15,449 nucleotides of DNA, from the NCBI GenBank assembly GCA_964396385.1, contig CAYNFH010000164.1:1-15449 (forward strand), given 5' to 3'. The translations under genes were made by a program, and so were the position numbers. Below are positions 5,247 through 12,015 of this stretch, one piece after another. Numbering within the stretch: the first letter of the stretch is position 1; each line of letters starts with the position of its first letter. This DNA comes from CAYNFH01 sp964396385. GTDB lineage: Bacteria > Armatimonadota > Chthonomonadetes > Chthonomonadales > CAJBBX01. The notes below the pieces were generated by a model. The model was not told the origin of the DNA. It worked only from the letters and a program-made list of their open reading frames with translations, and did not search any database.

Positions 5247-7322
5247 ATGTCCTTCCACCAGGTTGAAAACAGCTCCCCCGGCGACTACTTCTACGACGTG
5301 GGCGGCCAGCTTAAGCAGCTCGTCTATCGCCGCTCCATGGAGGCTTTCGCGGCCGGCGACGCGGCGCGGGACGCGCTCACCACGCGGGAAGCGGTCCTGG
5401 AGCGAGGCCGGGAGGTCCGGCGCTTCTTCCTCGAGAGCATCGGCGGCCTTCCGGAGACGGAGCATGGCGGTCCGAAGTCCGAAGTCCGGAGTCCGGAATC
5501 CGGGCCATCAACCATCAACCCTCAACCCTCAACTCCGCTGGATGCCCGCACGGTAGGCGTCATAGAGGAAGACGGGCTTCGCATAGAGCGGGTTATCTTC
5601 CAGTCGCGGCCGGGCCACTACGTCACCGCCAACCTGTATTTGCCGGAAGGGCACTCCGGGCCCGGCGGCGCGGTGCAGTTCCTCTGCGGCCATCACCAGC
5701 AGGCCAAGCACCAGGACGAGTACCAGATCGTCTGCCGTCACCTGGCGGCGGCCGGTCTGGTGGTGCTGGCGCAGGACCCCATCGGCCAAGGCGAGCGGTT
5801 CAGCTACCACGAGCCGGACCTGGGAGACAGCACCATCACCTGGGGCACGCAGGAGCATGACTACGCCGGCGCGCAGTGCCTGCCGCTGGGCGACTGTCTG
5901 GCACGCTACTTCCTGCACGACGCCATGCGCGGCATCGACTACCTGCAGAGCCGGCCGGAGGTGGATCCGGAGCGCATCGGGGTGACTGGCAACTCCGGCG
6001 GAGGCACCCAGACCAGCCTGATGATGCTGGCCGATCCTCGCATCGCGGCCGCCGCCCCGGCTACCTTCATCATGAACCGCGAGACCATGCTCTGGTCCGG
6101 CCACGCACAGGACGCGGAGCAGATCTGGCCCGGCTTCACCGCCGCAGGATACGACCACGAGGACATCCTGCTGGCCATGGCGCCCAAGCCGGTGCGCGTG
6201 CTCGCGGTGACCTCCGACTTCTTTCCCATCGAGGGCACGCGCCGCACGGTGCAGCGGTGCAAGCGCCAGTGGGCGCTCTTCGGCCGCGAGGACGCGCTGG
6301 ACCTGGTGGAGGACGAATCCACGCACGCCTTCACGCCGCGACTCGCCCGCGCCGCCGCCGAATTCTTCTCCCAGCATCTCCTGGGTGTTCTCCCCCTCTC
6401 GCAAGAACAGGAGAGGGGGAAGGCGGGTGAGGGCCTCCAGCCCATCGAGCCCAGGCGCTTGTGGTGTACACAGTCCGGCCAGGTGAGGGGAGAGCTTCCC
6501 GGCGCGGCCTTCGTCTTCGAGGCGAACCAGGAGCGCCTGGCGCAGATTGAATCGGCCCGCCACTCTCAACCTGGCAGATCCGAACCTTCAACCTTCAACC
6601 TTCAACCTTCAACCACTACCTGGCTGCGACAGCGCGTCCTCTCCGGCCGCCGGCCCTGCGACCTGAACCCGCGCTTCTACCACGGCGGCCACGTGGAAGA
6701 GATGGCCCTCCAGCGCGCGCTCTGGTGGTCGCAAGAGGGCCTGTTTGGGCATGGGTACGTCGTGCGGCCCATTGGCCGTGAGGACCGGCTGCCTGTCACA
6801 CTGGCGGTGTGGGACGGTGGGACCGCACGCCTCTCCGCGCATTCTGACTGGATCCGGCAGACCTGCGCGGGCGCGCGCGCGGTGCTCGTGCTGGATGTGG
6901 CCGGCGTAGGGGGCCTGGCGCCGCAGCCCATCACCCGCACGGACTCGGAAGCGTTCTACGGCGTGATACACAAGCTCGCCACTGACCTGATATGGCTGGG
7001 CGACGACCTGGTCTCCCTCCGCACGTATGACGTGCTCCGCGCCCTGGAGATGGCGGAGCGATGGCCGGGTCTCGTTTCCTCAGGCCTCCGCCTCTACGCC
7101 CACGGCCGCCATGGCCTCTACGGCGTGCTGGCAGCGGCGCTGGACCCACGCATCGAGGAGGTGGAGGTGGTGGACGGCATCGGAAGCTGGGCGGAGTGGA
7201 TCCGCTCCCGACACTACGATAACCGGGACATCTACAGCATCATCCTGCCTGGCGCGCTTCGCCACTTCGACCTGCCGGAACTCGTCGGCCGCCGCAACCG
7301 TTCTAACTCAGCGGAGGAGTGA
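5247..7322 (+). CDS. Acetyl-xylan-esterase-like hydrolase, tandem alpha/beta-hydrolase domains
   Basis: ATG 5247 has CAGGAG seven bases upstream. The 691-residue protein has an N-terminal helical part, then a catalytic alpha/beta-hydrolase domain (residues about 100-380). Its likely nucleophile is Ser250 in GNSGGG, with Asp324 (TSDFF) and His360 (ESTHAF) as partners. LYLPEG and LAQDPIGQGER are typical of the acetyl xylan esterase (AXE1)/Abhydrolase_7 group. Residues about 400-691 look like a second, degenerate domain: where a GxSxG elbow is expected there is GRHGLYG, followed by AALDPRIEEVEVVDG. No signal peptide is visible, so it may act in the cytoplasm. Repeat-encoded stretches interrupt it at residues 76-96, 380-400 and 440-457. 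The stop overlaps the RBS region of the dehydrogenase gene downstream. The substrate is inferred only. Confidence 0.87.
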   Translation: MSFHQVENSSPGDYFYDVGGQLKQLVYRRSMEAFAAGDAARDALTTREAVLERGREVRRFFLESIGGLPETEHGGPKSEVRSPESGPSTINPQPSTPLDARTVGVIEEDGLRIERVIFQSRPGHYVTANLYLPEGHSGPGGAVQFLCGHHQQAKHQDEYQIVCRHLAAAGLVVLAQDPIGQGERFSYHEPDLGDSTITWGTQEHDYAGAQCLPLGDCLARYFLHDAMRGIDYLQSRPEVDPERIGVTGNSGGGTQTSLMMLADPRIAAAAPATFIMNRETMLWSGHAQDAEQIWPGFTAAGYDHEDILLAMAPKPVRVLAVTSDFFPIEGTRRTVQRCKRQWALFGREDALDLVEDESTHAFTPRLARAAAEFFSQHLLGVLPLSQEQERGKAGEGLQPIEPRRLWCTQSGQVRGELPGAAFVFEANQERLAQIESARHSQPGRSEPSTFNLQPSTTTWLRQRVLSGRRPCDLNPRFYHGGHVEEMALQRALWWSQEGLFGHGYVVRPIGREDRLPVTLAVWDGGTARLSAHSDWIRQTCAGARAVLVLDVAGVGGLAPQPITRTDSEAFYGVIHKLATDLIWLGDDLVSLRTYDVLRALEMAERWPGLVSSGLRLYAHGRHGLYGVLAAALDPRIEEVEVVDGIGSWAEWIRSRHYDNRDIYSIILPGALRHFDLPELVGRRNRSNSAEE
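5471..5533. repeat. Nine in-frame heptamers of two families (63 bases)
   Basis: Five TCCGAAG/TCCGGAA-type units (5471-5505) run without a break into four CATCAAC/CCTCAAC units (5506-5533). The 63 bases equal 21 codons, so the reading frame is kept. It encodes a polar stretch (SEVRSPESGPSTINPQPST) between the helical N-part and the catalytic domain of the esterase. It contains the 12-mer TCCGGAATCCGG at 5492-5503. Confidence 0.93.
6391..6420. repeat. REP-like palindrome inside the esterase gene
   Basis: Perfect 10-base arms TCCCCCTCTC and GAGAGGGGGA flank a 10-base loop, followed by AAGGCGGGTGAGGG. This layout resembles dispersed GAGAGGGG...GGTGAGGG palindromes found between genes in several high-GC bacteria. 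Here it is translated (VLPLSQEQERGKAGEG) in the linker between the two hydrolase domains. Confidence 0.8.
6578..6613. repeat. Heptamer tandem array CTTCAAC x4
   Basis: Four exact CTTCAAC units (6586-6613) follow a degenerate ATCCGAA unit. The array is translated as PSTFNLQPSTT in the second domain region of the esterase. The unit is one base from CCTCAAC used at 5520-5533. Confidence 0.92.
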
Positions 7323-7327
7323 GGCAA

Positions 7328-8353
7328 ATGGAACACAGGACCCGAGAGGCATTGATGATCCTGGCGACGGCGGTGGCCGGGGTGATCGCGGCCAAGCACA
7401 CCATCCGCAAACTGCGGGAGTACAGCTTTCCCGGCAAAACGGTGCTCATTACGGGCGGATCGCGCGGGCTGGGGTTGCTCCTGGCGCGAGAGTTCGGCGC
7501 GGAGGGGGCGCGGCTGGCGCTCTGCGCCCGGGATGAGGAGGAGCTAGAGCGGGCGCGAGAGGAGCTGGTCGCGCGCGGCTTCGACACGCTGACCGTTGTC
7601 TGCGACGTGACGGACCGCGGCCAGGTAGACCGTATGCTGGAGCAGGTCCGGGACCGGTTCGGCCGCATCCACATCCTGGTCAACAACGCCGGAATCATCC
7701 AGGTGGGCCCAATGGAGCTAATGACTCTGGACGACTACGAAGCCGCCATGAAGGTCCACTTTTGGGCACCGCTCTACACCATCCTCTCCGTGCTGCCCGA
7801 GATGCGCCAGCGCAGGGAGGGGCGCATCGTAAACATCGCCAGCATCGGCGGCAAGGTCAGCGTGCCGCACCTGCTCCCCTACAACGCGAGCAAGTTCGCG
7901 CTAGTCGGCCTTTCGGAGGGGCTGCGAGCCGAGCTGGCCAAGGACGGCATAATCGTCACCACCGTCTGTCCGGGCCTGATGCGGACCGGTAGCCACGTCA
8001 ACGCGCATTTCAAAGGGCAGAACGAGAAGGAGTACACGCTCTTCAGCATCATCGACGCGCTGCCTGTAGCCTCCATGGACGCCAGCAAGGCGGCCCGATC
8101 GATCGTGAACGCCTGTCGGAACGGCGTGGCGGAGGTGGTGCTCTCGCCGCAGGCGGTGGTCCTGGAGAAGTTCCACGCCCTCTTCCCGGGCCTTACGGCG
8201 GACCTGATGGGCATCGCCAACCGGGTGCTGCCCGGCCCCGGCGGAATCGGAGAAGCGAAGCGAACCGGCGAGGAGAGCGCGACCCCGCTCACCAGGTCCT
8301 GGCTCACGGCCTCCATCCAGCGCGCGGCGCAGGCCAATAACGAAGCCGCCTGA
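7328..8353 (+). CDS. Short-chain dehydrogenase/reductase (SDR), membrane-anchored
   Basis: This is a classical SDR of 341 residues. The cofactor loop is TGGSRGLG (residues 42-49), with acidic D93 in CDVTD, NNAG at 119-122, catalytic Ser172 (NIASIGG) and YNASK (Tyr185/Lys189). CARDEEE after the second strand, with an Arg, hints at NADP(H). A hydrophobic N-terminal helix (residues about 8-22) precedes the Rossmann fold, and the C-terminus is about 80 residues longer than a core SDR. Both resemble membrane-associated SDRs such as the SDR7C/DHRS7B type. The substrate is unknown. ATG 7328 is chosen over GTG 7319 because GGAGG (7313-7317) is well placed. The gene starts 5 bases after the esterase stop, so the two are probably one transcript. 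Confidence 0.92.
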   Translation: MEHRTREALMILATAVAGVIAAKHTIRKLREYSFPGKTVLITGGSRGLGLLLAREFGAEGARLALCARDEEELERAREELVARGFDTLTVVCDVTDRGQVDRMLEQVRDRFGRIHILVNNAGIIQVGPMELMTLDDYEAAMKVHFWAPLYTILSVLPEMRQRREGRIVNIASIGGKVSVPHLLPYNASKFALVGLSEGLRAELAKDGIIVTTVCPGLMRTGSHVNAHFKGQNEKEYTLFSIIDALPVASMDASKAARSIVNACRNGVAEVVLSPQAVVLEKFHALFPGLTADLMGIANRVLPGPGGIGEAKRTGEESATPLTRSWLTASIQRAAQANNEAA

Positions 8354-8354
8354 G

Positions 8355-8420
8355 GAGGACCGAAGACCGGGGACGGGGGACGGGCCGATGCCGTCGGTCC
8401 TCCGTCTGCCGTCTTCCGTC
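8355..8420. repeat. Inverted heptamer-like arrays, possible terminator
   Basis: GACCGAAGACCGGGGACGGG (from 8359) is echoed in near inverse complement by GGTCCTCCGTCTGCC and GTCTTCCGTC (8396-8420). The units are spaced about 7 bases (GGACGGG/CCGTCTT types). Directly after the dehydrogenase stop, it could fold into a long imperfect stem and end transcription, though only a short T-run (8433-8436) follows. Confidence 0.6.
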
Positions 8421-8491
8421 GAAAGTGTGAACTTTTCCACTGGAACAATCGGACCCCATACGCGTCATATAGAATGAACCGCCACACGGCG

Positions 8492-8604
8492 GGCAAAAAC
8501 CACATAGAGACAACTGAATACCGACAACCAAATAACGGCTCCCAAAAACTAAATCACGGCAAAACCGAATAGCGGCACAACCGAATACCGAAAACCACAT
8601 AACG
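8492..8604. repeat. AT-rich island of degenerate ~15-bp repeats
   Basis: Read on the minus strand, about seven units of 14-19 bases each follow the pattern TATTCGGTTkTGCCG, for example TATTCGGTTGTGCCG and TATTCGGTTTTGCCG. The stretch is much poorer in GC than its surroundings. No gene crosses it, and no known RNA fold is apparent. Confidence 0.6.
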
Positions 8605-8628
8605 AGAAAATGCAACAAGTGCATAGCG

Positions 8629-8669
8629 TGAACCACACTCGGCCTAGTTCTGTGTTGGGTGTGGGTTCA
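8629..8669. other. Imperfect inverted repeat in the gene-free stretch
   Basis: TGAACCACAC (8629-8638) pairs with GTGTGGGTTCA (8659-8669) with one bulged base. It may be a transcript-level structure. No T-run follows. Confidence 0.4.
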
Positions 8670-8727
8670 GGCCAAGGGCTTCCAGCGGTCGGTTCTCATG
8701 GCCGCGCCGCAGGCAGCTCGTTGACAT

Positions 8728-8762
8728 AAACGGGGCTTGGTCCAAGCGACCAAGCCCCGTTT
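8728..8762. terminator. Perfect-stem bidirectional terminator hairpin
   Basis: Two 15-base arms, AAACGGGGCTTGGTC and GACCAAGCCCCGTTT, flank a 5-base loop with no mismatch. The A/T ends give a short T-tract in either direction. It insulates the esterase-dehydrogenase pair from the downstream promoter. Confidence 0.8.
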
Positions 8763-8785
8763 GGCGTCTCACCTCCGGTATGCTG

Positions 8786-8794
8786 TGCTATAAT
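8786..8794 (+). promoter_or_regulatory. Extended -10 promoter (TGC-TATAAT) for DUF951 and downstream genes
   Basis: A perfect TATAAT (8789-8794) is preceded by TG one base upstream. No good -35 is seen at the normal distance, which suits an extended -10 promoter. Transcription would start near 8801, leaving a 5' leader of about 28 bases with the AGGAGG site. Confidence 0.75.
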
Positions 8795-8828
8795 CCACTG
8801 ACTACCCACCACCCTTAGGAGGCCCCGG

Positions 8829-9038
8829 ATGGCTTTCCTCAACGTGAGCCTCGGGGACCGCGTGGAGCTTCGTAAACCCCATCCCTGTGGAGGCCGCGAA
8901 TGGACCATTACCCGTACCGGCGCGGACATCGGGCTGCAGTGCGCCGTCTGCGGGCGGAGAGTGCTGCTGGATCGCGAGGAGTTCGAGCGCCGGGTAAAGC
9001 GGCACATTCCCTCCGAACCCGCTTCTCCTTCCCCGTAA
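8829..9038 (+). CDS. DUF951 family protein
   Basis: This 69-residue protein matches the small DUF951 family along nearly its whole length. It has LGDRVELRKPHPCGGREWTI at the start, then RTGADIGLQCAVCGRRVLL and a basic EFERRVKRHI end. The Cys of PHPCG and the CAVC pair could bind a metal; that is an inference, as the family has no proven function. Members are usually about 60-70 residues and are best known from Firmicutes, where the gene often lies near the origin-proximal GTPase ychF. Here the neighbours differ. AGGAGG (8817-8822), 6 bases before ATG, and a strong promoter 35 bases upstream make this a well-expressed first gene. Confidence 0.93.
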   Translation: MAFLNVSLGDRVELRKPHPCGGREWTITRTGADIGLQCAVCGRRVLLDREEFERRVKRHIPSEPASPSP

Positions 9039-10255
9039 GGCGCCGCGCCGCCCATTGGAGCGTCGCACCCCTCTATCTCCTGGCAGCGCTCGGTTTCTGG
9101 AACCTCCGCCTACTGCGGCCGGTCAGTGCCCAGAACAGCCCGGCGACGGTCCCACAGGCGGTCGCTCCCGCGCTGGATGCCGAGCAGATCCGGGGGGCGC
9201 GCATCCGCGTCGACACGTGGACTCTGGACCAGGCGGCCGGGAATGCTTACACGGCGTGTGGGCTAAAGCCGCCCGCCGGATCGGATAAGTCGGTGTGGGA
9301 GTCGTGGTGCTCGCTCTCCGGCCCCCGGCTGTCTGCCTCCTCCAGCGTGGAGCGGTTGCCGGTGTTCGCGGCGCGGATCCCGGAGGGCGTGGCGGCGCTG
9401 GTCGTGAACCATTCCGCTGCGACCGCTACTTTCCACCTGGCCGTCCGGCTTGGGCGCGGCGTATATACCGTAGAACGGCTCGTCTTCCAGCCGGATGGCT
9501 CGGGGGTCCGGCCGGAGGTGGAGCGGCTTTCCAGCATTGTGATGGGCGGGACCGGCACGCCCGCCCGCCCGGGGGCGCTCGCGGCGGGTTGGGCCGCCAT
9601 CTACCGGCTCACCAACCGCAGCGCGGAGACGTCGCAGGCGTTCCGCGCGTTGGAGGCGCGGCTGCGGCAGGTGCGCAGATTGTATCCGGCGGAGTGGCGC
9701 CGCCTTCAGGCGCCGCTGAGGGAGTGCGCCGACAACGTGGGGGCGCTCTCCGACGGCATCCTTCCCGGTCGGCGTTATGATAAGCTGAAGCACATCCACC
9801 GGGCGCTGCTCACGCTGGCCCACGCAGAATCATTGTGCGCCAACTTCCACTCGCAGGGCGGGATGGCGCCGGAGACCCAGGAGGCCCTGGCGGACGACCT
9901 CGCGCACGTAGAGGAGGCGCTCACGGAACTGAGCGTTGGCTGCCTGAACCTGGCGCCGCGCATGACCGTGGAAGCGCCGGATCCTTCCCAGCCGGGGCTG
10001 CGCAAACTGACCGTCTCGGTGACGAATCTCGGCGCCAAGGCCGTATCCCTGGTGAGACTAGGCGCGGAAGCGCCCCGCGGTGCCGTCGTGTCGCCCGACG
10101 ACCAGGCGATGTTCGAATCTCTTGAGCCGGGGCAGACCGTACACGCGACGTTCTATGTGCGCTTCCCGGAGGAGACGGAGCCCCACGGCGTAGCCGCGGA
10201 GATCTCCTACTTCACGGACCGCGCGCCCGCACATTTGAGGCTGCGCGACATATGA
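8900..10255 (+). CDS. Exported protein with C-terminal Ig-like domain, function unknown
   Basis: The frame is open from ATG 8900 to TGA at 10253. Residues about 46-72 form a signal peptide or anchor: RRR, then VAPLYLLAALGFW, with a possible cut after VSA-QN. The mature part has a beta-rich region (about 95-215, including GVYTVERLVFQ), a helical middle (about 240-345) and a C-terminal beta-sandwich (about 355-425) of the CARDB/NEW3 type (LTVSVTNLGAKAVSLV, LEPGQTVHATFYV). I do not recognise the full-length family. The start is uncertain. ATG 8900 has GGAGG 6 bases upstream but lies inside the DUF951 gene in another frame. No ATG, GTG or TTG lies between 8942 and the signal peptide. It is probably co-transcribed with DUF951. 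Confidence 0.72.
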   Translation: MDHYPYRRGHRAAVRRLRAESAAGSRGVRAPGKAAHSLRTRFSFPVRRRAAHWSVAPLYLLAALGFWNLRLLRPVSAQNSPATVPQAVAPALDAEQIRGARIRVDTWTLDQAAGNAYTACGLKPPAGSDKSVWESWCSLSGPRLSASSSVERLPVFAARIPEGVAALVVNHSAATATFHLAVRLGRGVYTVERLVFQPDGSGVRPEVERLSSIVMGGTGTPARPGALAAGWAAIYRLTNRSAETSQAFRALEARLRQVRRLYPAEWRRLQAPLRECADNVGALSDGILPGRRYDKLKHIHRALLTLAHAESLCANFHSQGGMAPETQEALADDLAHVEEALTELSVGCLNLAPRMTVEAPDPSQPGLRKLTVSVTNLGAKAVSLVRLGAEAPRGAVVSPDDQAMFESLEPGQTVHATFYVRFPEETEPHGVAAEISYFTDRAPAHLRLRDI

Positions 10256-10268
10256 GCAAAAGCGAAGG

Positions 10269-10338
10269 TGGAGTACTGGAGTGTTGGAGTAATGGGATCC
10301 GGAATCCGGGACGTCACTCCATCACTCCACTACTCCAG
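10269..10338. repeat. Inverted octamer arrays in the leader of the TPR gene
   Basis: Left arm: TGGAGTAC, TGGAGTGT, TGGAGTAA (10269-10292). Right arm: CACTCCAT, CACTCCAC, TACTCCAG (10315-10338), the inverse complement with the same period of 8. The centre holds GGATCCGGAATCCGGGAC, including the 12-mer TCCGGAATCCGG (10298-10309). The stem would form in the mRNA just upstream of the RBS of the TPR gene (GGAGGA, 10355-10360). Confidence 0.85.
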
Positions 10339-10368
10339 CCATTTCGCGCTTGCCGGAGGATATTCTGT

Positions 10369-12015
10369 ATGATGCGACCCGCGCACGCACTGGTCGCGGC
10401 GCTGCTTCTACTCCTGCCTTCCGCCGCGCCGGCGGGGCGGCTCCCGCTCCAGATAGAACTGGACCTGAAGAGCGGCGCCACCATCAGCGACGTGACGCCG
10501 GTAGTCGCGCACGTCACCGGCCAGGGTAACGCCGATATAGAGAAGGTGGAGTTTGAGGTGGACGGCCAGCTCAAATACACGGCCACCGCCGTGCCGTACA
10601 CCTTCAACTGGGACACGCTGGCGGACTCCGAGGGCAGCCACAACCTCACCGTTACGGTAACGGATTCCAAGGACCGCAAAGCGCAGGCGAAGGCCACCGT
10701 CACCATTGACAATGAGCTCTCTAAGGGCGTGGAGTACTATGCGAACGGCGCCCTGGAGGCGGTGAAAGCCGGGAATACGGACCAGGCGGCGAAGCTCGCG
10801 CGCAGGGCGCTGAAGATTGCTCCGGACGATTACCGGGCCGCCCGTGCCCTGGCCGCTGTGGACAGGCAAAAGGGTGATATTGCCGGCGCCATCCAGGTGC
10901 TGGAACAGGCGAAGCTGCCCGCCGACGACGTCCAGGTCCGCCGGGACTTGTCGGCCCTCTATATTGAGCAAGGCGCACAGGCCGACACCTCCGATGATTT
11001 CGTGAAGGCCGCCGGCAAGGCCATAGATACCTACAAATCGGCGCTCGCCAATCGGGTTGCCGCCGCCGGCTCGAATCCCGTCGGCCATGGCGACGCGCTG
11101 GCTGCCGCCGGAAACTGGGACGGCGCCATCGCCCAGTACGAGCAGTGCGGCGAGGCCAATGACGCCAGGATGGAGTGTGTGAACCGGCTCCTGCTGGCGG
11201 ATATAAACACCGGCCGCACGCGCGAGACCCGGTCCCTGCTGGGCAGCCTGATCCGCGAGAAGAGAGCAGACCAGGTGACCCACGCTCTGGAGGCCTATCA
11301 GCTTCTGAGGGACCACCAACCCACCAGGGCCCGCGAGATGGTGCAGGAGGGCGTCGACGCCGGCGTCCTTCCGGCGCTCATAGTAGCGGCCTACGCGGAC
11401 CTGGAGCTGCGACAGGGCAAGAAAGCGCGGGAGGAAGAGGAGAAGGCATTCGCCATCGCCCCGGACGTGCCGGCGGTGCTCCTGCTCCGGTCCTACGTCC
11501 AGCCAGACCCTATCGACTCGGACAAGACCCTCATCCGCGTGCTTGAGCTGGATCCCTTGAACGCGGACGCCTATGCGGCGCGAGGGTACCGTACGCTCCT
11601 GAGTCGCGGAATGGGGAGGTACCAGGCGGCCGACCAGCTATTTGCGCTCGCCATGAAGCGGAGCCCGAACGATCCGTATGCCGTGGAAGGCGCCGCCCTC
11701 TCACTGATAGGGCAGCAGCGCCCAAAGGAGGCGGAGCCGCTGCTGGACCAGCTCGCGACCTTGGATCCCAACGCAGCGGACGTACACGGCGTACGCGCGT
11801 TCAACTACTCGCTGGGGGAGAAGAGCTTCAAAACGAATGACGAACTGGAGGCGGCGCGCAAGCTGGATCCGGAAGACTGGGCAGACGTGCTCCTGCCAAA
11901 GCCGCCGGAGTTGACCGCGCACGTGTTCCGGTATAAGTACCCAGTGTGGCTCACTCCGGATTCGTTGTATCCGGCTACGGCCCCGGCGGCAGCCGCCACG
12001 GCGTCGGTACAATGA
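10369..12015 (+). CDS. Secreted protein with bacterial Ig-like domain and TPR repeats
   Basis: The start at ATG 10369 is set by GGAGGA (10355-10360) 8 bases upstream and by the signal peptide that follows (MRPAHALVAALLLLLPSAAPAG). Of the 548 residues, about 25-115 form a bacterial Ig-like domain of the Big_3_5 kind: VEFEVDGQLKYTATAVPYTF, then WDTLADSEGSHNLTVTVTD. Residues about 118-515 are helical tetratricopeptide-type repeats, such as GNTDQAAKLARRALKIAPDD and a second set near the C-terminus (AKEAEPLLDQLATLDPNAAD type). TPR proteins act as protein-binding scaffolds, here in the periplasm or at the cell surface. The stop overlaps the start of dsbD as ATGA, so the two are likely translated together. 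The partner is unknown; a role near disulfide-containing envelope proteins is an inference. Confidence 0.88.
   Translation: MMRPAHALVAALLLLLPSAAPAGRLPLQIELDLKSGATISDVTPVVAHVTGQGNADIEKVEFEVDGQLKYTATAVPYTFNWDTLADSEGSHNLTVTVTDSKDRKAQAKATVTIDNELSKGVEYYANGALEAVKAGNTDQAAKLARRALKIAPDDYRAARALAAVDRQKGDIAGAIQVLEQAKLPADDVQVRRDLSALYIEQGAQADTSDDFVKAAGKAIDTYKSALANRVAAAGSNPVGHGDALAAAGNWDGAIAQYEQCGEANDARMECVNRLLLADINTGRTRETRSLLGSLIREKRADQVTHALEAYQLLRDHQPTRAREMVQEGVDAGVLPALIVAAYADLELRQGKKAREEEEKAFAIAPDVPAVLLLRSYVQPDPIDSDKTLIRVLELDPLNADAYAARGYRTLLSRGMGRYQAADQLFALAMKRSPNDPYAVEGAALSLIGQQRPKEAEPLLDQLATLDPNAADVHGVRAFNYSLGEKSFKTNDELEAARKLDPEDWADVLLPKPPELTAHVFRYKYPVWLTPDSLYPATAPAAAATASVQ

Noticed and set aside
5529..6569. 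A 346-codon minus-strand frame
   Set aside because: It is antisense to the esterase catalytic domain, with no recognisable motif.
8433..8441. Possible DnaA box near TTTTCCACT
   Set aside because: It has two mismatches to the consensus, is a single copy, and no replication gene is nearby.
8304..8636. A minus-strand frame across the AT-rich island
   Set aside because: It crosses the degenerate repeats and the terminal codons of the dehydrogenase, with no RBS or motif.
8721..8726. TTGACA as a -35 box
   Set aside because: No -10-like hexamer lies 15-19 bases downstream; that space is the terminator stem.
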